DNA of 64,000 bases, taken from assembly GCA_000149225.2 (NCBI GenBank), contig CM000692.1, positions 868,001-932,000 of the forward strand, read 5' to 3'. The notes beneath the pieces are model-generated. The model saw only the letters and a list, made by a program, of their open reading frames with translations, did no database searches and had not been told where the DNA came from. The DNA comes from Lachancea kluyveri NRRL Y-12651 (lineage: Eukaryota; Ascomycota; Saccharomycetes; Saccharomycetales; Saccharomycetaceae). Below, piece by piece: positions 1 to 7,866 of this stretch (within the stretch, counting starts at the first letter, position 1; every line of letters begins with the position of its first letter). A program made the translations under genes and the position numbers.

Positions 1-446
1 CATCTGTCTGTGGTCTAGTGTCTCTCTTGGGCAAATTCAACTGTTGTTTCCAGTCGTTGTCCATTGTAACTGTATATCGTAGTAGTTTATTGTAGCGGTT
101 GCAGTGATTGCGGTGGTTGTTGCAGAGTGGCAAACCAACCCCTTTCTTTCCTTTTCGCCGTTGAAAATTTTTCTTCTGTTTAGCGGGAACTTCTAAGGAG
201 GGTAACTTTGAATGAATGTTGAAGCTATGGAAGCAAACACTGTGGAAGCAACAACAGCAGAAACAACAGCAGTCTGCGTGGCTTGTCTGGGCAGCGAATC
301 AATCTGTTCCCGTTATCCGTGTACTCTTCCCGTTTTTTCTACTCCTTACTATATCTTTACCGCTATAACTAGGATCAACCCGAACAATACAGCTAACCGA
401 ATTGACACCAAACAACGACTATACTATTATCACTAAAGAAAAGCAC
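1..446. other. Upstream region of STE7, no gene seen
   Basis: No convincing coding frame. The stretch is T-rich and pyrimidine-rich near 140-180, as yeast leaders often are. A frame reading through 402-446 into STE7 begins at a TTG codon and is not a credible start. I saw no exact pheromone response element (TGAAACA or its complement); TGTTTCC near 45 differs at one base. Confidence 0.5.
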
Positions 447-1832
447 ATGGAATCCCATTCACTTTTTCAGCCGAAGTCTCTCAAGAGAAAAAACTTGAAA
501 TGCCTGGCATTGGATTCCACTTCTGGTTCTGGTTCTAGCCCTGATGTTTCTACTGGAGGCACAGCTACGCCCTCTTTCGCCGATAACCTTTATCTTCGGA
601 GGAAGTTTAAACCGTCAAAACTTATTATTGAAAATAGTTCTACAGTACGCACGAATAGTGTGAGCCTTCAGCCAAGTCCCACTGTACATCCAAGTCCCAC
701 AGCCTCTGAGATTTCTTCCACTAGTATCACGCCAACGGACGAATACACTGAAGAATCGGACTCGCTGGTGTCGGACTTTTACAACTTATCCCTTTTCCAA
801 GACAACAGTATTCAACTTGAAGACCTTGTCCAACTTGGCAGGATTGGTTCTGGAAACTCTGGTACCGTTATTAAAACACTTCATGTCCCGGATTCCCGTA
901 TAATTGCCAAAAAAACCATCCCTGTCGATAATAAACCAATGGTGAAGAACCAGCTGGTTCGGGAGCTTACCATAATGAAGAATGTTAAGACGCATGCTAA
1001 TATTGTTGGTTTCTATGGTGCCTTCTACAACACTCAAACCAACAACGAAATAGTCATACTTATGGAGTATATGGACTGTGGCTCTCTTGACAAAATCTTG
1101 GTTACATACAAGAGGTGGTGTAGCAGACAGCATGAAGAGGGGTTCGATCCTCGAACGCTCTGGTTCACAGAATTGTCAATTTCTAAAATTTCACACGCAG
1201 TTTTGAATGGTCTCACGTATTTGTACAATAATTACAAAATCATCCATCGTGATATTAAACCGTCGAATGTGTTGATTAACAGTAAAGGTTTTGTAAAAAT
1301 TTGTGATTTTGGTGTCTCGAAAAAACTGATTAATTCCATGGCAGACACTTTTGTCGGCACTTCTACATACATGTCACCAGAGAGAATTCAGGGTAGCGTA
1401 TATTCAACCAAAGGTGATGTATGGTCTCTCGGTTTGATGATAATTGAATTGGTCACTGGCCAATTTCCTTTGGGTGGACATAGTGACACTCCGGAAGGTA
1501 TTTTGGATCTGTTGCAGAGAATCGTCAATGAGGCCCCACCGAAGCTACCGTCCTATGCGCACTATTCTCGTGAAATGGTGGATTTTGTCAATAGGTGTTG
1601 TGTGAAAGAAGAACGTGAACGTAGCTCGTTGCAAGAGTTGTTGTGTCACGATTTTATTACTACATTTGCCTCCAAAGAAGAACACACTAAAGAGTTTAGA
1701 CACTGGTGTAAGAAAATCAAGAAAAGGATCAAGGAAGACAAAATGGTAAGAAGGGAACAAAAGGAACGTGAGAAGCTCGAAAAGAGGCAGCTGGAAAGGT
1801 CTGCCCACGCAGCAAGGCAAGTACGATCCTAG
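447..1832 (+). CDS. STE7: MAP kinase kinase of the mating/filamentation pathway (Ste7)
   Basis: A 461-residue dual-specificity kinase that relays the signal from the MAPKKK Ste11 to the MAPKs Fus3 and Kss1. The N-terminus (about residues 7-22, FQPKSLKRKNLKCLAL) matches the basic-hydrophobic MAPK docking site of S. cerevisiae Ste7. The kinase domain runs from about 127 to 410: glycine loop GRIGSGNSG near 131-139, catalytic lysine near 155, HRDIKPSN with Asp269, and DFG near 287-289. The activation-loop pair Ser297 and Thr301 in SMADTFVGTS corresponds to the Ste7 phosphosites. The C-terminal tail is basic and charged. S. cerevisiae Ste7 is longer (515 residues), the difference lying in the low-complexity region before the kinase. 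The next two genes, a YDL157C type and CMR1, are also the STE7 neighbours in S. cerevisiae. Start chosen at the first ATG before the docking motif. Confidence 0.96.
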   Translation: MESHSLFQPKSLKRKNLKCLALDSTSGSGSSPDVSTGGTATPSFADNLYLRRKFKPSKLIIENSSTVRTNSVSLQPSPTVHPSPTASEISSTSITPTDEYTEESDSLVSDFYNLSLFQDNSIQLEDLVQLGRIGSGNSGTVIKTLHVPDSRIIAKKTIPVDNKPMVKNQLVRELTIMKNVKTHANIVGFYGAFYNTQTNNEIVILMEYMDCGSLDKILVTYKRWCSRQHEEGFDPRTLWFTELSISKISHAVLNGLTYLYNNYKIIHRDIKPSNVLINSKGFVKICDFGVSKKLINSMADTFVGTSTYMSPERIQGSVYSTKGDVWSLGLMIIELVTGQFPLGGHSDTPEGILDLLQRIVNEAPPKLPSYAHYSREMVDFVNRCCVKEERERSSLQELLCHDFITTFASKEEHTKEFRHWCKKIKKRIKEDKMVRREQKEREKLEKRQLERSAHAARQVRS

Positions 1833-1992
1833 AGCAAACACTTTGCATCAAAGGATTACAAATAAACACGGAGAAAAGACAAAAAAACAGAGATGAAAGG
1901 AAGCATAACAAAGTGTATGCATACATACGTATATACAAATTCACAAGCACGAAGTAATAGACATTAGAGTATTTTATTTTTTTTCTTATGAA

Positions 1993-2316
1993 TTAAAATT
2001 TCTTATACTCTTTTTCTGGGTTCCACAACCAACCCTCACTACCCCTTACCAAACCTAGGACAACCAAAGAGCCTCCAAGACTTTTTAAAGAATACCTCCA
2101 CCACTTTGGGTTGCGCCTCTGAAATTCTTCAAAGGAGATGCCCTTTTTTTTGTCGTTCATTGAGTACTCAAAGGCCTTTCCGCTTAACAAATACGAACCG
2201 AATCCTAAGGCTACCACCGTACTCATCACCTGACATGGAATGCAGTCTTGGGTTTCTTCTAACGGTAAATCACGTTCTGGTGGTGGGTTGAATAAAGAGA
2301 TAATGTTACTGGACAT
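1993..2316 (-). CDS. YDL157C: Small mitochondrial membrane protein, DMAC1/Dmo2-like (YDL157C ortholog)
   Basis: A 107-residue protein. It shows a CxxC pair (DCIPCQ) just before a hydrophobic segment (VMSTVVALGFGSYLLSG), then a charged loop and a second hydrophobic segment near the C-terminus (LGGSLVVLGLVRG). The CxxC-plus-two-segments layout is that of the DMAC1/Dmo2 family, whose human member helps assemble complex I. Yeasts of this group lack complex I, so the role here must differ; S. cerevisiae YDL157C is a mitochondrial protein. The frame stays open upstream to 2469, but that would overlap the CMR1 start, and the ATG at 2316 gives a length close to S. cerevisiae (118 residues). It lies head to head with CMR1, with 129 bp between the start codons. 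Confidence 0.85.
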   Translation of the reverse strand: MSSNIISLFNPPPERDLPLEETQDCIPCQVMSTVVALGFGSYLLSGKAFEYSMNDKKKGISFEEFQRRNPKWWRYSLKSLGGSLVVLGLVRGSEGWLWNPEKEYKKF

Positions 2317-2445
2317 TTCTAGGGATGAATGTGCTTTTGAGTTAGTTGGGAGTTCCCAATGTTCAACACGATGGAAAAAAAATGAACGCGTCGGAGGCAA
2401 CCTTTTGTATAAGAAACAGTACGATGCTACTTCGTGATAAAAGCA

Positions 2446-3981
2446 ATGGCACAACTTACAGAGTTTCAAAAAAAGAGACTGGAAAACATTAAGAGAAATA
2501 ATGATCTGTTGAAGAAGTTAAACTTAAGTGGCATTTCTACTCAACTTAAGAGGGAGGCTGGGGTTGCTGATGATCCACTACGTAAGAAAAAAAAAGCGAC
2601 TACAAAGAAGAAGGTAGTAAAAACCGAATCTAAACCAGCACGGCTTCCAACTCGTAGGTCTAGAAGATTGAGAGGTGAAACTGTGGATGGCCAAGGCATT
2701 CCGAATTTAAATGACAATCAATTGCTGAAAATGAACTCTCCAGATTCTAGCCTTGAATTAGACGAGATAAAAAGTATGCCTATAATCGGCGATGTAAAAC
2801 TGAGCGATTTAATCAAGGAGGAGAACGAGGAAGATTTATTGAGCAAGTTTAAAACCTATGGTAACAAGAATTTCTCGTCTGGAGACTTCTTCAAGGAATT
2901 GCAAAGTCACAAAAAGCCTACGCCAGAGTTGAAGCAATTGCAAGAAGATTTTGACTTACAATTGTACGATGTTTTTCAACCTAACGAAATAAAAATGACC
3001 TATGAACGTATCTCAGCGATATTTTTTCACCCTTCCAAAGAGAAAAAACTGATTATTGCGGGAGATACTTCCGGTACTCTTGGCTTGTGGAATGTAGCTG
3101 ATGAATTACCGGAAGATGACCTAGCAGAGCCAGATATAACTAAAGTAAAGCTTTTCACAAAAAATGTTGGGAGAATAGATACGTTTCTCACTGACATGAG
3201 TAAAATCTTGACTGCTGCCTATGATGGGTCAGTCCGGTCTATCCATTTGAGCAATATGCAAAGTGATAATATTTTAACGTTGAAGAACGAGTATGACGAT
3301 CCCTTAGGGGTTAGTGACTTTCAGTTTAGCTACGAGGATCCAAACGTTTTTTTTCTTACCACCTTGAGTGGTGAATTTGCCATGTTTGACTTGAGAACAA
3401 AACCTTCCGATATCAATTTGAGAAGACTAGCGGATAAGAAGATTGGGTCCTTTAGTATCAATCCACAGAGGCCCTTTGAAATTGCTACAGGATCCTTGGA
3501 CAGAACTTTGAAAATCTGGGACTTAAGAAAAACTGTTCAGCGCCCAGAGTGGTCGCAGTACGAGGATTATCCTTCTCATGAAATCGTTTCCACTTATGAC
3601 TCGCGGTTAAGTGTTTCCGCAGTCTCGTATTCCCCCATGGATAACACCTTAGTTTGCAATGGGTATGATGACACTATTAGGTTATTCGATGTTGGACCAC
3701 AACCACTACACACGGATCTACAACCTAAAATCACCCTAAAACACAACTGTCAAACGGGTAGATGGACCAGTATCTTAAAGGCCAGATTCAAACCCAATAT
3801 GGACGTCTTTGCCATTGCAAATATGAGCAGAGCGGTTGATATCTATAATAGTTCTGGTGAGCAATTAGCCCATTTGAAGACTGCCACGGTCCCCGCTGTA
3901 CTAAGTTGGCATCCACTACAGAATTGGATAGTTGGTGGGAACTCTAGTGGGAAAGCATTTTTATTTACAGATGAGAAGTGA
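2446..3981 (+). CDS. CMR1: WD40 DNA-damage/nuclear quality-control protein Cmr1
   Basis: A 511-residue protein very close to S. cerevisiae Cmr1 (YDL156W), the yeast relative of human WDR76. That protein binds UV-damaged DNA, associates with replication and repair factors, and collects in an intranuclear quality-control site under genotoxic stress. The N-terminus ([20 protein letters not shown]) is almost identical to the S. cerevisiae protein. A basic patch [10 protein letters not shown] follows near residue 70, and WD repeats fill about residues 180-510 (for example [12 protein letters not shown] and [12 protein letters not shown]). Start placed at the ATG that gives the conserved N-terminus; an in-frame GTG lies 12 bases earlier and is ignored. 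It converges on the acetyltransferase gene across about 210 bp that includes a run of 17 A. Confidence 0.96.
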   Translation: MAQLTEFQKKRLENIKRNNDLLKKLNLSGISTQLKREAGVADDPLRKKKKATTKKKVVKTESKPARLPTRRSRRLRGETVDGQGIPNLNDNQLLKMNSPDSSLELDEIKSMPIIGDVKLSDLIKEENEEDLLSKFKTYGNKNFSSGDFFKELQSHKKPTPELKQLQEDFDLQLYDVFQPNEIKMTYERISAIFFHPSKEKKLIIAGDTSGTLGLWNVADELPEDDLAEPDITKVKLFTKNVGRIDTFLTDMSKILTAAYDGSVRSIHLSNMQSDNILTLKNEYDDPLGVSDFQFSYEDPNVFFLTTLSGEFAMFDLRTKPSDINLRRLADKKIGSFSINPQRPFEIATGSLDRTLKIWDLRKTVQRPEWSQYEDYPSHEIVSTYDSRLSVSAVSYSPMDNTLVCNGYDDTIRLFDVGPQPLHTDLQPKITLKHNCQTGRWTSILKARFKPNMDVFAIANMSRAVDIYNSSGEQLAHLKTATVPAVLSWHPLQNWIVGGNSSGKAFLFTDEK

Positions 3982-4193
3982 AATAATAGTAGCTTGCCGA
4001 AGGGCGGTAATAAAGAAATACTCAGTATCTTATAGATGAAAAAAAACTGTATATATGAAATAGTTGATGGCATTAAAAACCTAAAAAAACTTCAAATTAA
4101 AGTGGAAACAACTCAATTTTATCAAAAAAAAAAAAAAAAAGGGAGATAGAGGAAAAATAAAAAGTGGCTATTCCCTTCATGCAAATGTGACAC

Positions 4194-4931
4194 CTACGCT
4201 AGTGCTCCGGGCAATGTGTCCTTGTAGTAGATCATTAAATGTCCGACAAAACCTTCGCCGTTTGGATCTGGGTTACCCTTGGAGTCAACCTCACCCCTAC
4301 CATACTCGAAAGTCAGATAATTTTTAAAACCAAAATACTCGTAGATAGATTTGGCGTGTTCGGAAATCGCTTCCAACACAATGGCAACTCCGGCTTTATC
4401 AGCTTTTTTCTTGTATGTTTCAAAAATAGCTCTAACAGAACCTCTAACCTCAGGGTGTTCCAGGTTTTTTCCCAAGATGAACAAATAGTAATAGTCTACA
4501 CCTTCTGGCAGAACTTCGTGCTTCTTATGAGTCAAGTCCTCAAAAAAAGTTTTGTTGAATTTAGGATCGTTAGTAACACCTTGATCTATATGAAGACCTG
4601 GCTTCGTGAACACCGCGACGGCGTCGAAATCGTTGGCCTCAACAATTTCCCCGCCCATGTCCGCGTACAATGCAGTGAAATAATGAAGAATCGAATTAAC
4701 TCTTGCCTTAGAAACCTTCTGTTCAATAGGAATATCGAAGAATTTCTTCATCAAGTAATCGTTGCCTGGAGAATCAACAAAGGCTTTGGTCAAGGTATTA
4801 TTCGCTCTCTCGATATCAGAGGTGATATTTACTGGAACAACTGTTCTGGAGTGACGTTGTTCTTTTTTCACTTCTTTGTCTTGAGTTGGAGTGTTCGCAG
4901 GTGAAGCTGGTGGTGACATAGTATTAGACAT
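4194..4931 (-). CDS. GNAT-family N-acetyltransferase, no known counterpart at this locus
   Basis: A 245-residue protein. The first 40 residues are Pro/Ser/Thr/Lys-rich and look disordered; the rest resembles a single GNAT (Gcn5-related acetyltransferase) domain. Supporting parts are a central segment with YYYLFILGKNLEHPEVRG, followed by a predicted helix and GVAIVLEAISEHAKSIYEYFGF, the usual motif A/B pattern in which the enzyme binds acetyl-CoA and ends in a tyrosine-bearing loop. The family transfers acetyl groups from acetyl-CoA to an amine; substrate unknown. I do not recognise an S. cerevisiae ortholog next to CMR1, and it lies at a break in conserved gene order. A TATATATAAA element about 120 bp upstream suggests a regulated promoter. 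Could be a detoxification enzyme; that is a guess. Confidence 0.8.
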   Translation of the reverse strand: MSNTMSPPASPANTPTQDKEVKKEQRHSRTVVPVNITSDIERANNTLTKAFVDSPGNDYLMKKFFDIPIEQKVSKARVNSILHYFTALYADMGGEIVEANDFDAVAVFTKPGLHIDQGVTNDPKFNKTFFEDLTHKKHEVLPEGVDYYYLFILGKNLEHPEVRGSVRAIFETYKKKADKAGVAIVLEAISEHAKSIYEYFGFKNYLTFEYGRGEVDSKGNPDPNGEGFVGHLMIYYKDTLPGALA

Positions 4932-5586
4932 ATTGTTAAGGGTAAGTTGTATTAAGCAATCTTTCTCCTATAAGGAAGCCTTAAAAAAAGGAGAGTGTGC
5001 AGAAAAATAATTAGGGATTCGAAAATGCTCCAAAACCGTTCGAGAGCCTCCTTTATATATAAAAGGAAACAGATGCATATACCACTACAACACGGCTTGG
5101 CAGCCCGCTCATTCAATCCGTGTTTCATCCGCTGTCTCGAATGTCGCTTAGATCAACTACAATGCTTTTCGATAAGCGACCGTACGGCAGGTCTATCCTT
5201 CTATCTGCTTAAAAAGGAAATTGATCACGCCCAGCGAGGGAAAAAAGATTAGGCGCAAAATTAACTACCTTTACGATAACGCGTGTAACGAGATATGCGG
5301 AAAACTGCCATTCGCATCGAGCGTATTCAACCGAGCCCAAAACTAGGGAGTTTTCCAGGAACTACATATGCATACCGAATTGTAGCCCTAATCTTGAGCT
5401 TTGGGTGTAAAATGGTGGTTTTCTCATTACCGAGTTCTTTTTTTTTTTAGATTTTGGTCGAGCTGAAAAGCTTGAAGGACCAGTGTATAGAGCTTTGTGT
5501 GTATTTCCAGTCCTACGTATTCTACGAGCCCGATGCCAGAGAGTGTCATGACACGCCTGTACAAAAGAACTTTCTCCAGTAGATAA
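4932..5586. other. Intergenic between the acetyltransferase and the Zn2Cys6 gene
   Basis: Upstream of the minus-strand acetyltransferase and downstream of the minus-strand regulator. A TATA box (about 5053-5062) is the only clear element. The open frames of 60-85 codons here show no family features. Confidence 0.5.
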
Positions 5587-7866
5587 CTAGATAACCACCT
5601 GGCAGATGTTTTCCCTGACAAACAGTAAATCGATATTGTTTTTCTCCCAGATCAATTCCAGTAGGTTACAGATCTTCAATGCACCGTATGAATGAATGGT
5701 TTCGGATGCGCTTTTCAAATATTCTTTGATCACGAGTATGTCCTCGGAGTCGATTGCAAAAGCACCGATTATTAAAAGCGACCACAACAAAATACAGAGC
5801 AGTGGACTTCCTTTCTCGATGTCCCTTAGGCTTTGAATAGAGTATTTTACAACACCTTGTATTTGGAAATCCTTGACGTTAAACTCGTTGAACCGTAGAA
5901 TTTTACTCAGAAGCAGGTAACATGCTTTGCTAATAATTGAACCACACAGTAAACTCGGTCTGTACTTCTCATACTTTTCTGGGTCCTTCCTTACTTCGTC
6001 TGGCAAAGTAGGCGGCGTATAGTACAGACATTCCTCTAATAGCTCCTTACCCTTGCAGATCCAGTGAGATGACTTTAGTGGGAGGGGAAACCTGCTCAGG
6101 TAGGAAACTTTAGCCAACATTTCAAATGCGTCGATGGATGAGCCTAAAACTGGGTTGTTCATCCATTTCACGTCACAGTCGTTGAAAATAGGAGATTTCA
6201 ATAATTTGGTTAAATCTTGTAAGACCTGGCTGAAAGGGCTAGGCAGTTTAGACAGGTCTTTGGCAACAAGCAATGAGACAGTGTAGTTGTACATGAAGCT
6301 CTCGGTCAACATTCTGTCTGTCGGTGTTGGGCCGTGACGCCTTATTCCTAGATATTTCCGCTTGATTATATTGAAAGAATGTGCTAGGTTATCCACACAT
6401 CTGTCCACCATCGAAGAACCGTGTCCGTTGTGGAGTTTATCCGTTAAACATAATAGTTGGAAGCATGCGAATACCCAAGTTTCGTCACCCTTTATTTTAT
6501 TAGAAGCGATTTCCCTTTGTAGGCCTGCCTTGCTTTTTTGGTATAATTCTTCTACTATGACAGAGTACTTGGTCGGTTGACACCACGCCAAGAAAGTTGC
6601 ACCACAGCATAAGAATACATCCTTTACTATGGGATTTTTGACTAACAGAGGCATAAATGTCTCGGTGGTTGTTAGCTGAGGTAACGTTGGCTGTGGGCCG
6701 ACTGCAGGCAAGAAGTAATTGACACATGTATAGTACAACAGTAATTCCTGTTTTGTGAACTGATACTGAGAAATTAAGCATGCCGCTGGAGCGAATTTAT
6801 CGTCGCTAGAAAACGCCCAATGTGCAAAGCTTTCCATCAATTGATCATAAATTTTTTCTGTTTGCTCCTCATCTAATCCATACAGACCATAGTTTTCTTC
6901 ATCGACAAGTGCAGTTTTAGGCATAATCGATACCGAGTTAGATTTATTGGCAGATGTGCCTAACAGATTGTCTTCCTTAAACGTAGGATCCAGTATTGAT
7001 GGAATTATGGAAAAATTGGGTGACATTATAGGTTTGTGAAAATTTAAGTCAAACATCTTTTCCCAAAAAAAGTCTGTGGATTCTGTATGCATTGGTGGGG
7101 GTGGAGTGGAACCGAAATAGGGTGACCATTCGTTAATGAAATTTTGTTCTCGATCGTAAAGCGTAACTTGTGCTGCAGCTGTCGCTGGCTGCCTTGCGAT
7201 GGTTATAATTTTTTCTTCAGAAACTAAACTGGCATCTTGTTCTATGTTATCAAATAGAGGTGAGCTTGAAGAATCCTGTAATTCACTTTCAGATTCCAAT
7301 TTACTGTCAATTGCTACTTCCTCAGCAGGCACATCGCTACTCAATAAAGCGAACTCCTTGGCTGATGTGTTTGTATAATTAATGAACATATACTGTGTTT
7401 TAACTGCTTCTATTTGAGAGACCTGCTTCGTTTTGAGCCGTTGAAATTTATCGTTATCGAATTTCAATATACCCTTAAAAAAAATGGGTTTCTTGGAAGG
7501 TTTTGCTGCATTTTTCACAGTTTTATTTACAGAAGAAGAAGAAGAAGAAGAAGAAGAAGAAGAAGAAGAAGAATAAACGTTGGAAGGACCCTTAGAGATA
7601 GAAGATGACTCGTTTTTTGTCGCGAATTCATCGTAGAAATCCACTTTCTCTTTCAACTTACTTCTCATCTCCTGTGTCAGCCTCCCCCGGCCACTCTGAG
7701 GCCATACACAGTTCAACATACGTTTCTTGCAAGTACCGCATTTAGGGTGAACTTCATCACATTTCTTTCTCTTTAACCGACAGGTAAAACAGCCTGACTT
7801 AGATCTTTTTTTTTTGGATTTATCCACTAGAGCATCAGTTGTGAGGGTTACTAAGTTTTGTTGCAT
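5587..7866 (-). CDS. Zn2Cys6 binuclear-cluster transcription factor, target unknown
   Basis: A 759-residue fungal transcription factor. The N-terminal cluster has perfect spacing C-x2-C-x6-C-x6-C-x2-C-x6-C (Cys26, 29, 36, 43, 46, 53) within a very basic stretch, followed by VWPQSGRGRL, which resembles the linker of factors carrying the Fungal_trans_2 regulatory domain. Residues about 98-111 are a run of 14 serines, all TCT codons. The middle and C-terminal 400 residues are alpha-helical and match the general layout of that domain, ending in a helix like those of Uga3 and Lys14 (ICNLLELIWEK). I do not recognise a one-to-one S. cerevisiae ortholog. It is not syntenic and sits beside the GNAT gene at a break in gene order, so a local regulator-enzyme pair is possible but unproven. 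Confidence 0.88.
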   Translation of the reverse strand: MQQNLVTLTTDALVDKSKKKRSKSGCFTCRLKRKKCDEVHPKCGTCKKRMLNCVWPQSGRGRLTQEMRSKLKEKVDFYDEFATKNESSSISKGPSNVYSSSSSSSSSSSSSSVNKTVKNAAKPSKKPIFFKGILKFDNDKFQRLKTKQVSQIEAVKTQYMFINYTNTSAKEFALLSSDVPAEEVAIDSKLESESELQDSSSSPLFDNIEQDASLVSEEKIITIARQPATAAAQVTLYDREQNFINEWSPYFGSTPPPPMHTESTDFFWEKMFDLNFHKPIMSPNFSIIPSILDPTFKEDNLLGTSANKSNSVSIMPKTALVDEENYGLYGLDEEQTEKIYDQLMESFAHWAFSSDDKFAPAACLISQYQFTKQELLLYYTCVNYFLPAVGPQPTLPQLTTTETFMPLLVKNPIVKDVFLCCGATFLAWCQPTKYSVIVEELYQKSKAGLQREIASNKIKGDETWVFACFQLLCLTDKLHNGHGSSMVDRCVDNLAHSFNIIKRKYLGIRRHGPTPTDRMLTESFMYNYTVSLLVAKDLSKLPSPFSQVLQDLTKLLKSPIFNDCDVKWMNNPVLGSSIDAFEMLAKVSYLSRFPLPLKSSHWICKGKELLEECLYYTPPTLPDEVRKDPEKYEKYRPSLLCGSIISKACYLLLSKILRFNEFNVKDFQIQGVVKYSIQSLRDIEKGSPLLCILLWSLLIIGAFAIDSEDILVIKEYLKSASETIHSYGALKICNLLELIWEKNNIDLLFVRENICQVVI

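Noticed and set aside
212-436. 74-codon plus frame upstream of STE7
   Set aside because: Overlaps the STE7 leader, Thr/Ala-rich start then random sequence, no family features.
1135-1160. GGGTTCGATCCTC resembling a tRNA B box
   Set aside because: Lies inside the STE7 kinase domain, with no A box or cloverleaf.
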